NCBI GenBank assembly: GCA_024516035.1
Contig: CM044958.1
Location: 3,800,574-3,864,573 of the forward strand
Length of the DNA: 64,000 bases
From: Bactericera cockerelli
Taxonomy: Eukaryota; Arthropoda; Insecta; Hemiptera; Triozidae
Direction: 5' to 3'
Positions 52,801-61,952 of the stretch are shown piece after piece; within the stretch, counting starts at the first letter, position 1, and every line of letters starts with the position of its first letter. A program made the position numbers and the translations under genes. A model generated the notes under the pieces. It was not told where the DNA came from. It saw only the letters and a list, made by a program, of their open reading frames with translations, and made no database searches.

Positions 52801-53520
52801 TTCACATTCACATTATACACCCATCTTTGATTAGAAAAAACCCCTGCTCAGCAAACACCTGAAATGGAGGGGGGTAAGTTGAAAAAAGTATAGCATATCT
52901 CAGGATGGAAATCAACGTTACACGTGAAACTGAATGACAGATGAAAATTCATTTGAATACAAAACAAAATCCCCCTGCAATAGGCTCTCTTCTGATTTGT
53001 TTAGGCAACACGCGTGATGTCATCATGTTTCCCAATTTCTTTGCGACTTTTCATTTGTTTTTTCCACCTTTCTGCATTTTTTTCTCAACCTGTGAGTTTT
53101 TTCCCTTCTTAACTTTTCGTATTTTTGAAATTTTGACAGTAAGTCCTTTTTAAAATTCGTATCTCGTTTCATTTAATCATATCGTAATATGTTGTCTTTT
53201 TTTCTAAAAGAAAATCTGACATGGAATGAAAAATGTAATGATTGTAATTTTTCACACATAAGCAGGATTATGTGTCAAAATTTAGTCTAAAAACTTATAT
53301 TTCAATACATTATTTTAATGTTTTAGGTAGATTGATGACTCTAAACTACTGCCAAAGGTTCTCCGTTCTTTGGCCTTTGGAAATATGTATTCCGTCGTCA
53401 GTAGTGAGTGATTAGCAACTAATAATCGACTTCTTACCAAGATTTCCAAGTCTTCCAGCTTTCATCAGTCTGGTATCGTAAGCAAATGAACTGACAGTTT
53501 CTTTGTTCTCTCTGTTTCAG
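52801..53520. other. No feature apart from a possible intron end
   Basis: AT-rich. The last 25 bases (TTTCTTTGTTCTCTCTGTTTCAG-like) form a strong 3' splice site for the candidate exon that follows. Confidence 0.4.
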
Positions 53521-53556
53521 GAAGCGCTATGCTGACCAACTATGGAGAGTTGACCG
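53521..53556 (+). CDS. Candidate 36-nt internal exon
   Basis: Preceded by a polypyrimidine stretch and CAG, followed by GTAAGT, the best splice-site pair I see in the window. Read from its second base it encodes KRYADQLWRVD plus two bases. The phase fits the candidate exon at 56385, which supplies the missing third base. I do not recognise the protein. Upstream exons were not found. Microexons of this size are common in neural and adhesion genes, but that is only a possibility. Confidence 0.4.
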
Positions 53557-53807
53557 GTAAGTAATCAGTGAGTTGATTAATAGACAAATTGGACAAGAGA
53601 GAAGTTTTTTTTTTTTTTTTAATGAACATTTATTTAAAGAGAGGTCTATAACAATCGAAGTCCTTGACCCTAGAGAGAAGTTCACTACGGAAATATTACA
53701 AAGTGTTATTTTATTACAAATCCTCAGGTCTAATGCGGACCACGAAGTCATAGGAACACAGTCCATATGCACCATTGCTTGTAAGGGGACAGTGTCATAA
53801 GGTAGCG
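53557..53807. other. Intron-like stretch before the minisatellite
   Basis: T18 run at about 53606-53623. No coding signal. Confidence 0.4.
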
Positions 53808-54239
53808 ATGAAGGGTTGGGTGGAAGAGATTGCCATGAAGGGTTGGGTGGAAGAGATTGCCATGAAGGGTTGGGTGGAAGAGATTGCTATGAAGGGTTGG
53901 GTGGAAGAGATTGACATGAAGGGTTGGGTAAAAGAGATTGCCATGAAGGGTTGGGTAGAAGAGATTGCCATGAAGGGTTGGGTGGAAGAGATTGCCATGA
54001 AGGGTTGGGTGGAAGAGATTGCCATGAAGGGTTGGGTGGAAGAGATTGCCATGAAGGGTTGGGTGGAAGAGATTGCCATGAAGGGTTGGGTGGAAGAGAT
54101 TGCCATGAAGGGTTGGGTGGAAGAGATTGCTATGAAGGGTTGGGCGGAAGAGATTGCCATGAAGGGTTGGGTGGAAGAGATTGCCATGAAGGGTTGGGTG
54201 GAAGAGATTGCCATGAAGGGTTGGGTAGAAGAGATTGCC
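53808..54239 (+). repeat. 27-bp minisatellite, 16 units, derived from a LINE 3' end
   Basis: Sixteen head-to-tail units, each translating MKGWVEEIA in one frame, with few variants (one D, one K, one A, a few silent). The unit contains AAGGGTTGGGTGGAAGAG and ATTGCC, the segment just upstream of the hairpin in family E LINE tails. The last unit runs directly into the rest of such a tail. Because 27 is divisible by 3 and the unit lacks stops in several frames, long open frames exist on both strands; none has coding context. Confidence 0.95.
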
Positions 54240-54412
54240 ACTGGCAATTACTCCACCCTTATTAGGAATAACATTAGCTTTATTCTCTTTTTTGTTCTTG
54301 TTTCTTTGTTCAATCTATTTATTTTTTCTTTATAATTTCTTTGTATTTTAATGTATATATTCTACTTTGTCTTACCTAATAAAGCATAATATAATAATAA
54401 TAATAATAAGCA
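54240..54412 (+). mobile_element. LINE 3' end, family E, continuing from the minisatellite
   Basis: Hairpin ATTGCCactGGCAAT at 54234-54248, then TTACTCCACCCTTATTAGGA, CATTAGCTTTATTCTC, TTTGTATTTTAATGTATATA, TTACCTAATAAAGCATAATA and a tail of (ATA)n. It aligns with the minus-strand copy at 28293-28445 along its length. Confidence 0.85.
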
Positions 54413-54802
54413 TTGCTTTAAGGAGTAGCGTCTTTATTAGTCTCTGGCACATACAGCAATATAAACCTGGATGAAAATAAGCTTTTTTACTTTAACTATA
54501 TTGGTATAAAGTTGAATTTTTTACATACCTATATTCTAGTACATTTGTACTCTTTTCCAGGAAGGTTTTCTTCACTTGATTAGTTGTAAGTAGTAATTCT
54601 ATGAATAATTAGTAAAGTTCAACATAACTGTTTGCAAAAGGTGGATGTGAATCATTCTAAAAAACATTCTAATTTTATTCTAATTTCAACGGCAGAGCAC
54701 TTGATTCCTAGAACATGGTAAGTAATTTTCTTCCGAGGTAGAAATGATTTTCATATTAAACAATGACGCAGGAAAAATAATCCGTCTCAAAGAAAACTAT
54801 TT
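54413..54802. other. No recognisable feature
   Basis: AT-rich spacer. Confidence 0.45.
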
Positions 54803-55081
54803 ATGTCTGAAGAAGGGAAACACTGTTGGCAGGTTCGAGAAACCAGAATCTCATCCTTCTTTAGAAGAAAATTCTTCAAAAAATACTGTCTTCGAGAAAT
54901 TGTGGAGATTGAAAAGATTTTAGCTGGTAATTTCCAAAATTCAGCGTATTCATCTGAAATAACTGTTCTGGGATGTCAGGATCTGATGAGCTCAGAGCAC
55001 AAAAGATTAAGTACCATAATGACAGAATTTTTTGTTTTTGTTAATGATAATGTGTGGTACGGTACATTAGTGTTTAGATAG
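54803..55081 (+). other. Unrecognised 92-codon open frame
   Basis: Starts ATG and has mixed, protein-like composition (FFRRKFFKKYCLREIVEIE; ITVLGCQDLMSSEHKRLSTI). No domain recognised, no second copy, and no splice sites clearly bounding it. It lies between the two candidate exons on the same strand. It may be chance or a relic. Confidence 0.25.
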
Positions 55082-55136
55082 CCCCGTTGATTTTTTTTAG
55101 GGGGAGGGGGGGGGATTTTAACGTCGCTTTCAACTA

Positions 55137-55340
55137 CATCACGTCTTGACGGGGGTTTTACTCTCCATTCGCTGGGAACTCACAAACCAGCTACTCTAAT
55201 TAACCTCACCCAACATGAATGGGGCCGATAACAGTCAACATCACGAGGGTTCCAATTTGAATGGTCAGTCACGCATCCAATTCTGAACCTCTCTGGACGT
55301 GGCCTACTTTCTGTGACAGAACGAGAACTGGTGTATTCAA
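55137..55340 (-). mobile_element. 5S rRNA-derived SINE
   Basis: Minus reading: GTCCAGAGAGGTTCAGAATT, GGATGCGTGACTGACC (5S C-box region), AACCCTCGTGATG, then TGTTGGGTGAGGTTAATTAG, AGTAGCTGGTTTGTGAGTTC, CCAGCGAATGGAGAGTAAAA and CCCCCGTCAAGACG. Body shared with 31595, 35215 and 46380. Confidence 0.75.
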
Positions 55341-55683
55341 CGTGCCATCGACGCTGTCTGGTATTGCAACATCGAAATGAAAAATATGCTTCGACACCAG
55401 GGCTTTTTCAAGTTAGAAAGAAGTAAAGGAACTTTTCCATGTACTGTCTCAGAAGTATAAACAAGCAATGCCCCCCCCCCCCCCCCCAGGGGATACTGTT
55501 TAGCTGTTTAGTCCCAGGACTCGTCAGCTAGTCGGGAGAAGGGAGCAGTCCCCCAGGGGGCGTTCAGTCGCCGCCGGTGACAGCGTCAGCGTGAGTTCTC
55601 TCTCTCAGAAAGCGACATGACTTAGGAAACAATATCGACGGCAAATGATGTTGTAGACAGGTTGATAATGATATAGTCTAGGC
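55341..55683. other. No gene; C-run at 55471-55488
   Basis: A run of about 18 C is followed by a G+C-rich patch (55490-55610). No coding signal. Confidence 0.45.
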
Positions 55684-55860
55684 CAGCGGTTCCCAACCGG
55701 TGGGCCGCGGGCAGCTCGCTACTGGGCCGCGGATGCTGGCCGAAACTCAAGAAATAATATGAAAATAGTGCAAAATAAGTACGGTAGTACAGGGTGGGCC
55801 GCAAAATTGTTTTAAAAAATTTATTGGGCCCCCAAACTAAAAAAAGTTTGGGAACCGCTG
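55684..55860. mobile_element. hAT-type MITE
   Basis: 177 bp, starting CAGCGGTTCCCAACC and ending GTTTGGGAACCGCTG, the classic CAGNGGTTC hAT terminus. Flanks GTCTAGGC and CTCTAGAC resemble an 8-bp target duplication with two changes. No coding capacity; it would be moved by a hAT transposase in trans. Confidence 0.85.
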
Positions 55861-55925
55861 CTCTAGACCTTTGACCTGGGTAGACTCTGTTTTCTTCAGT
55901 AGTGGATGATTGGGTACGAGCAGTC

Positions 55926-56056
55926 TAAGGGCCGAATTATGAAACAAGATTAGATTTACTAATACTACCCTATTATCTCTTAACACGCCCTCTGGTGGGA
56001 AATTCAACCTATCACAGCGCATTTATATCAGCTGTTAAGTCATAGTTCGGACCTTA
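55926..56056. mobile_element. Small MITE-like element
   Basis: Imperfect inverted ends TAAGGGCCGAATTATGA and TCATAGTTCGGACCTTA (14 of 17 pair). The motif GGGACCGAATTAT recurs just outside at about 56077. Class unknown. Confidence 0.5.
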
Positions 56057-56094
56057 GGGTCGAATTAAAAACAGGAAGGGACCGAATTATAAAA

Positions 56095-56200
56095 TAATTT
56101 ACACACTATAAAATAATCATCGTGACCAAGGGCACTAGACCTGGGTTTGAATCCCAGCGGAGTCGGACTTTTTCGATTACACTTTGGATGTTTCCATGAA
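56095..56200 (+). mobile_element. SINE head fragment, family C-like
   Basis: GGCACTAGACCTGGGTTTGA, ATCCCAGCGGAGTCGGACTT and TTTGGATGTTTCC follow the C head and early body. The A box is poor. Confidence 0.5.
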
Positions 56201-56384
56201 ACTGGGGTTCGTTTCCTCACTTCTTAATTCTACACGCTATGCATCTAGTACAAGATAAAATGTATGGTATTTTCGTGCAATACATTATATTTTATAATTC
56301 ATAAAAAAAACATATATATTAAACGATGAAATGTTTTTTTCAAAGCTACTGGACTCACGCTTATGTTGTCTTTTTCTGTTCCAG

Positions 56385-56503
56385 TACGGGGAACGGGCAG
56401 TCAATTTGTGAGCAGCAACGCGTTGCTTCTCCTGTCAATTCTTGTTCTGAGGATAGTTTTGTCCTCTCCATCCCTGCACTCGTAGCAACCAACATTCTAA
56501 GTG
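56385..56503 (+). CDS. Candidate 119-nt internal exon
   Basis: Preceded by TTGTCTTTTTCTGTTCCAG and followed by GTGAGT. Using the two bases left over from the 53521 exon, the frame is open throughout: TGNGQSICEQQRVASPVNSC, SEDSFVLSIPALVATNILS, ending with one extra base. Good splice signals plus phase agreement support it; the protein is not recognised. The exon end and its 5' splice site are duplicated downstream. It could be a decayed gene. Confidence 0.4.
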
Positions 56504-56625
56504 GTGAGTTTTCAATATTCATAGTAATACCTGTAAGGAATAGTCCTCTCAATACCTGCACTCGTAGCCAATCAATATTCTAAGTGGTGAGTATTCAATA
56601 TTCATGGTAATACCTGTAAAGGATT
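56463..56625 (+). repeat. 82-bp tandem duplication of exon end plus 5' splice site
   Basis: CCTCTC(C)AT(C/A)CCTGCACT, CGTAGC, ATTCTAAGTGGTGAGT, CAATATTCAT(A/G)GTAATAC and CTGTAA occur twice in tandem. Confidence 0.88.
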
Positions 56626-57089
56626 TCAATGATTCCTGATATGGAAATTCCCTGAAACAGATTAAAAATGAACGTTATTGTGTCTGTTAACCCTTCCATG
56701 GTAACATAAATTTATTAATGGACACCAACGCCAACGGTAACATTGGGTCTGATAGACCCAATGCTCAAAAATATTAATTTTGGAAAAAACGAAATGATTA
56801 CAAACAAAATAATTGAACATAACTTTTATAAGAACTTGAATTTCAAAGACAAGAACAATTTTTTGGGAATATTTTGCTCCCATTCACATTATTTCTGAAA
56901 TTATTACGACAAGAATATTGGCGTCAACAAGCAGGCGAGACCCAGATGTTACCATGTGAAGTTTAAATTCTTGATTTGATTAGAAATCAAATGAAAAAGA
57001 CAATGAGCGTTCAATTTCCTAACAAATTGGTGAAGTCCAATTGCTTGGATAGAAGACTTTAATAACAGACACAATCAAAGGCTTTGCAC
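56626..57089. other. Intron-like DNA; one repeat unit at about 56990
   Basis: GAAAAAGACAATGAGCGTTC and AATTTCCTAACAAATTGGTG resemble the tandem units at 61500-61765. Confidence 0.4.
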
Positions 57090-57212
57090 TTTCGTGATAT
57101 CACAACCACTCAAACTCACTTTACAAAATTCACGCTGAAAGCGGGACTTGAACCAGCAACCTCCGGGTTACAAGTCCGCCGCCTTATCGATCAAGCTACT
57201 GAGATCGGTTTA
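57090..57212 (-). mobile_element. SINE family A
   Basis: Minus reading: CCGATCTCAGTAGCTTGATC, GATAAGGCGGCGGACTTGTA, AGGTTGCTGGTTCAAGTCCC, GCTTTCAGCGTGAATTTTGT and AAAGTGAGTTTGAGTGGTTG. Clean head with both boxes. Confidence 0.88.
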
Positions 57213-57489
57213 TCAGTACTATCTATTGGGTTTGTTATGCCGGGTCCACACTAAGCGAACATGTTATAGTATAGTATAGTATAGTATAGTATATTTATTT
57301 GTTTGTAAGACATTGAAAAATGTATAAAACATTGTCACCCTATCTAACTTACGGACTAACTTATGACTAAAAAAATGGACAGGATGTAATTTTGTGATGT
57401 GTGGCGCGTGAGTGTGAGTTAAGGAAGTGTTATAGGTATGTGGAGGTGTGGGTGTGTGTACATGGATGTGTTTGGTATGTGTGGTTAAA

Positions 57490-60400
57490 TTAGTATGTAA
57501 TGTTCTCTAGGTCTTTAAAATTGTATGGTGTTATATTTATGATATTTTCGGTTACTTTTGTTTTGAATTGAGGTAGGGTTAGTGTTTTTGTTTCTGTTGT
57601 CAAGTTGTTGTAGTATTTTATGCCATTGTATTTAGATGTTCTTTCAAAGAATGATGTTTTATGTTTAGGGACTGTGATTTGTTTGGCATTTCTTGTATTG
57701 TATGTGTGGTTGTCTTGGTTGTGTTGGAGTGTTTCTTGAGTTTTGTGTATGTATAGTAATGATTCTAGATAGTATAGACCATAGAGTGTATGTATGTTGT
57801 GTGTTTTAAAAAGTTCTCTTACTGTATCTTGTTGTTTTATTCTGTATATTTTTCTAATGATTCGTTTTTGTAGTGTGAATATTCTTTTGTGTTCTGTGTT
57901 TGTTGCCCAAATTGTGATGGCATATCTAATAGAGCTTTCTCCATGAGCATAGTAGTATGTGAGGAGTGATTTTTCGTCCATGTTTTTTCTAAGCTGACCA
58001 ATGATGAAGCAGAGTTGGGATAGTTTTTTGCAGATTTGTTCATTTTGTGTTATCCATGACAAATTATTGTCAATGTATATGCCCAGATATTTTATATTTT
58101 CTGTAGGTTTGAGATCTTCATTGTGTATTTTAAGTTTGAGGTCGATTAGGTTTTTTTGTTTTTTTATATTGTATATTATGTAGTTTGATTTTTGCACGCT
58201 GGGTATCATGTGGTTTTCTATGCACCAATTCATGAATTTTTTTTATAACATTGTTTGATTTTTCGTGTAGTTCACTTATAGTCTTGGCTGTTATGGTTAT
58301 ATTAATGTCATCAGCGAATATTACTAGTTTTTCTTCTGTGTTATTTTCGTCTATTATATTTGTTACATCATTTATGTTGACAAGGAAAAGGTTAGGCCCT
58401 AGGTTGGATCCTTGGCTAACGCCATGTTCAATTTTTTTTGTCGTGGATAGTTCGTTTTTAATTTTTACTTGGATGCTTCTTTTCTCCAGAAATGTTCTTA
58501 TCCAATTGTTGTCTTCAATTCCTAGTTGTTTGAGTTTGTGTAATAGAATGTCTTTGTTTACCACATCAAAGGCAGCTGTAAGGTCGAAGTACAAGGTCAT
58601 GACAATGTTGCCTTTATCTATGTTTTCGACTACATATTCTATGAGTTCTAAGCAAGCTGTTGATGTGGAGTGGTTTGTTCTAAAGCCGTGTTGGTGTGGT
58701 GTGAGGAGATTATTTTCGTTAAGGTGTTTGAGGAGGCGGTTTGTGTAGGCGATTTGATATATTTTAGCGATGTTAGATGTTTTGTAGATTGGTCTGTAGT
58801 TGATTATGTTGTTTCGTTCTCCTTTTTTGTGTTTTGGGTGTATGGTGGAAGTGTTTATTATTTCTGGATATGAGCCTTCTGTAAATGATTTGTTGATGAG
58901 GGTGGAGAGTATTTTAGAGAGGATAAATATATTTCGATTTAGAATGTCTGTTGGTAAGTCATGTGTTTCAGAACCTTTGCTGGTGTTTAGTTTTTTAATT
59001 ATATTTCTTCTTTCTTTGGGGTTTGTTTTGTAGAGTATTTTGCTATCAATTTTTTTGTTGCTCTTTTCTTGTGTTTGTTTATGTTTTTGTGATTGTGAAG
59101 GAAATTGATTTTGTTGTTGTTGGTGTTGTTGTTGTTTTTGTTGTTGTTGTTGGTTGTTGTTATTGGTGTTGATGTTTTTGCAATGATCTCTAAGGAGTTT
59201 TTTGTTTTTGTTTATTTTTTCTGTATTTGATTCAAGGAAATGGTTGATGAAGAGTTCTGCGAGTATTTTTGGATCTTTAATTGTTTCATTGTTGTTAATT
59301 TTTATGTTTATGTCTGGTTCATTTTTGTTTTTTCCCGTTAGTGTGTTAAAGGTTTCCCACATTGTTTTGTTTTTGTTTTTTGAGTTTTCAAGTTTCGTCT
59401 TAATATGGTTTCGTTTGGTTTTTTCAATGTTGTTTTTGTGTGTTTTTTTAAGTTTGTCATATGTTTCTTTGAGTTCATTTTTATTTGAGTATTTGATTTG
59501 TCTGTGTATTTCTCTTATTTCTTTTCCTTCCTCGATTATGTCATTGGTAATCCATTCTATGTTTTTTTTCTTTGGTTTAATTGTGATTTGTTTTGTTGGA
59601 TATGCTATGTTGTAGTAGTTAAATATTGTGTCTAAGATTATTTTTGTTCCTTTGTCAGTGTTTTCTTGTTCTATGAGTTTCAGTGTTTCTGTCCAGTTAT
59701 GTGTGTCAAGTAGTTTGGACATTTTATTGTGATTTTCTTCATTAAAGATTCTAATAACTTTGAGTTCTTTGTTTTGTAGAGGTTTATTATGTTTGTTCGT
59801 TTTTATATCTATATATTGTCCTAGGTGGTCGGATATATTTTCATTTATTGTTATGGCTTTATTTGGGGTGTCTTTAGATGTGATTATGTAGTCTAGGCCT
59901 GTTTTTTCTCTGGTTGGCTCGTCTACTTTGTTTTCAATGTTGTGGCTCTCTAGTATGTCTTCGAGTTGTTTATAGTCGTATGTTTTTTGTATAAAGTCAA
60001 TATTTAGGTCTCCACAAATGACATTTATTTGGTTTGTGTTGCAGTGTTTGTCTAATAGGGAGGTTAATGATTTTAGGAAACTTTTAATGTTGCTGGTCGG
60101 GTTCCTGTATATGCAGAATAGATTTACATGAATACTGTTTTTGTTGTATTTAAGGGCCACGCATTCAAAGCTTTTTTCATGGACTATCATCTTTTGAATT
60201 TTTATAGGTTTGCATGCTTGGCTAATTTCGTCTCTACAGTAAATTGCGGCTCCACCATAAGTTATGTTTGAGTTTGATTTTTTTGGTTCTCTGCAAAAAC
60301 TTTCTACTAGGGTGAAATTTTCTATGGCCAGATTTTCTATATTTTCTTTTTTCTGCCAGTGTTCTGTGAGACAGATGAAGTCATATTTGTGTTGTTCAGC

Positions 60401-60609
60401 AGCGATTTCTATTGAGGATATTTTTCCATTGCCAGATAGGCTTTGTACGTTTTGGTGGTATATTCTTATTGTGTTGGTGTCTTTTTGCTTATTTTTTGTA
60501 TTTATTTCTTTGATGTTTGATTTGCATTTTGTTTTTTGAGTATTTGTCGTTTTTGTTGCTTCTGTTACTGTTGTTATTGTAGTTGCTGTTGGTGTGGTGG
60601 TTGTTGTCA
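57490..60609 (-). pseudogene. LINE ORF2: AP endonuclease and reverse transcriptase, one frameshift
   Basis: Frame 58130-60610 starts at a GTG overlapping the ORF1 stop. Counting from there, the endonuclease is at about 48-275: YHQNVQSLSG, LTEHW (catalytic Glu), IYRNP, CGDLNIDF, GLDYIIT, ISDHLGQY (catalytic Asp-His). A Gln/Asn run sits at about 475-500. Then the reverse transcriptase: HGFRTNHSTSTACLE, YFDLTAAFDVVNK (first Asp), HGVSQGSNLGPNLF and IFADDINITI (catalytic pair). A +1 shift at the A8 run (plus 58237-58244) enters the frame 57490-58233, which holds YLGIYIDNNLSW and the thumb/C-terminal part LQKRIIRKIYRIKQQDTVRE. One lesion only. Confidence 0.9.
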
Positions 60610-61285
60610 CAGTCTTGGGACGAGGTGTGTTAGGGGGAAAAAAAATTTGTTTTGGTTGTATTGTAGTTGGTTCAAGTATGATGTCATTGGGTTTGTTGCT
60701 AGTATCCCATGTGGGGTGTAGTATTGTTTGTTTAAGTCATATAGTGGTGTGTTGTTCCAAGTAGGAAATATGTTAGGATGAGATGTTGTGGGTATTTCTG
60801 TCTGTTGATAAGAATAAATGGGATGTGGTGTGTTGTAGTACTCAGAGGTTGGTTTGTTAGCTATTTTGTTTGGAATTATGGTTGTTGTTCTTTCTTCATT
60901 TTCTGTTTGGATTTCAGTTATTTCTTTTGTGTGTTTTTTTTCTTTGTTGGTTTGGTTATGTGTATTGTAGTCTTTTTGTTTGATTGGTTCTTCTTTGAAA
61001 TTGGTTTGTTTCTTTTTTGTATGTTTATTATTATTTCCATTGTAGTTTGTGTCGGTTTTGGTGGGGTCGAAGTCTTGGGTTTCTGATGTCTTATCTTTGG
61101 TTTGGTTTTTAGTTATTTCTGAATTCGGTTTGGTTTGGTGTTTGTGTTTATTTTTTTCTTCATTATTGTAGTATTTTTTGGTGTTTTTTGGGTTGGTGGA
61201 AAGTGTGTGTCTGTTTATTTCTTCAACATATTTTGGTGTGTTATGATATTTGTTTTTGATGTTATTTTGTGAAGTGTATGTAGAT
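60607..61285 (-). pseudogene. LINE ORF1 (partial, Asn/Lys/Thr-rich)
   Basis: Open for about 225 codons but with no ATG until near its end, and cut by the element's 5' truncation at 61285. Low-complexity Asn, Lys, Thr and Gln. No zinc knuckle seen. It ends ..RL-stop in a GTGA overlap with ORF2. The ORF2 frame is also open upstream of that overlap for about 45 codons, back to a stop near 60740, so the frames overlap by more than 100 bases. Confidence 0.7.
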
Positions 61286-61493
61286 ATGTTAGATAACAAT
61301 GTTCGCGAACAATGTTATCCGCACATTTTGTTCGCGAACATTGTTAGCTAACAACAATTTTCGCAGTGTGGACCCAGCATTAGAAAATGTTTTTACGACT
61401 TGTTTGAAATAACATTGTTAGCGATCATTGTTCGCGAACATTGTTAGCTAACATGTTCGCTTAGTGTAGACCCGGCATTAGAAACCATTGAGT

Positions 61494-61770
61494 CAGAAGA
61501 GTGTTCAGTAGCCTTTATGAAGTTGCTGCAGTATTAGATATTCTTTACTTAAATATGAAAAACATGTGTTTCTGAGACGTTCTACAAGAAACCAAAAAGA
61601 AAATGAGTATTCAATATCCTCCATAAAACTGGCGCAGCATTAAATATTCACGGTAAAGAAACTACGCAATTTGATCGTCCTGCAAGAAACCAGATAGACA
61701 ATAAGTGTTCAATTTCCTTGACAAAGTTGGCGCAGTACTAAATATTCATTGTACCGAACTTGTGCTTGAA
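61494..61770 (+). repeat. ~100-117-bp tandem repeat, about 2.5 units
   Basis: CAAGAAACCA, AATGAGTATTCAATATCC, GGCGCAGCATTAAATATTCA and variants recur near 61505, 61590 and 61688. A further unit-like block lies at about 56990, before the SINE/MITE/LINE stack. Confidence 0.7.
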
Positions 61771-61773
61771 CAG

Positions 61774-61952
61774 TCCAAACACTTACCACCTCCTTGGAAT
61801 ATCAAATTGAGCTCAACATCAGCAGTCTAGATGAAGCTCTACTTAACCACATCAAAAGACTATCTGAAAACGCTGAAACTCTCATAAACTCAGCAACTGA
61901 CACCTGGGTATCAACTTGTCAAGTGGTTACCCACCGTACTACTAACTATTGA
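61774..61952 (+). other. Open segment, weak exon candidate
   Basis: Begins after GAACAG and is open to a TGA at 61950: EYQIELNISSLDEALLNHIK, RLSENAETLINSATDTW. Composition is protein-like and helical. The phase would suit the 56385 exon, but the acceptor has no polypyrimidine tract. Unrecognised. Confidence 0.22.

Larger units (their letters stand above)
57267..61285 (-). mobile_element. Non-LTR retrotransposon (Jockey/CR1-type), 5'-truncated
   Basis: About 4.0 kb on the minus strand: a partial ORF1, ORF2 with endonuclease and reverse transcriptase, and a 3' UTR ending in AAACAAATAAATATAC plus (TATAC)n. ATGTTA occurs at 57261-57266 and 61286-61291, a 6-bp target duplication inside the MITE. 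Coding is strongly A-rich (Lys, Asn, Thr), unlike the R1-clade element. The microsatellite tail instead of poly(A) is seen in CR1/Daphne-type elements. Confidence 0.85.
57238..61477. mobile_element. TTA-flanked MITE(s) enclosing a LINE
   Basis: The left end TGCCGGGTCCACACTAAGCG (57238) and the right end, read in reverse (from 61477), agree at 28 of 29 bases including AACATGTTA. TTA flanks both sides (57235-57237, 61478-61480). A second, more diverged right end stops at 61379 (GTGTGGACCCAGCA, then TTA), so two related MITEs may be fused. The interior has GTTCGCGAAC three times (61301, 61331, 61430). A TTA duplication suits PIF/Harbinger, which is inference. The LINE at 57267-61285 is inserted near the left end. 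Confidence 0.75.

Noticed and set aside
53808..54239. CRISPR array
   Set aside because: Units are contiguous with no unique spacers, and the genome is eukaryotic.
53775..54335. A repetitive protein MKGWVEEIA x16
   Set aside because: The array is open on both strands because the 27-bp unit is a multiple of three, and the DNA derives from a LINE 3' UTR.
55926..56056. Assigning this MITE to PIF/Harbinger
   Set aside because: Flanking TAA and TTA are inverted and not direct, so they belong to the TIR and give no target duplication.
58001..61086. Plus-strand frames opposite the minus LINE
   Set aside because: Phe, Val and Leu-rich complements of Lys/Asn/Thr coding; no domains.
61286..61299. ORF1 start of the minus LINE at 61299
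   Set aside because: The apparent start is TTG and lies in MITE sequence beyond the LINE boundary; ORF1 is truncated there.
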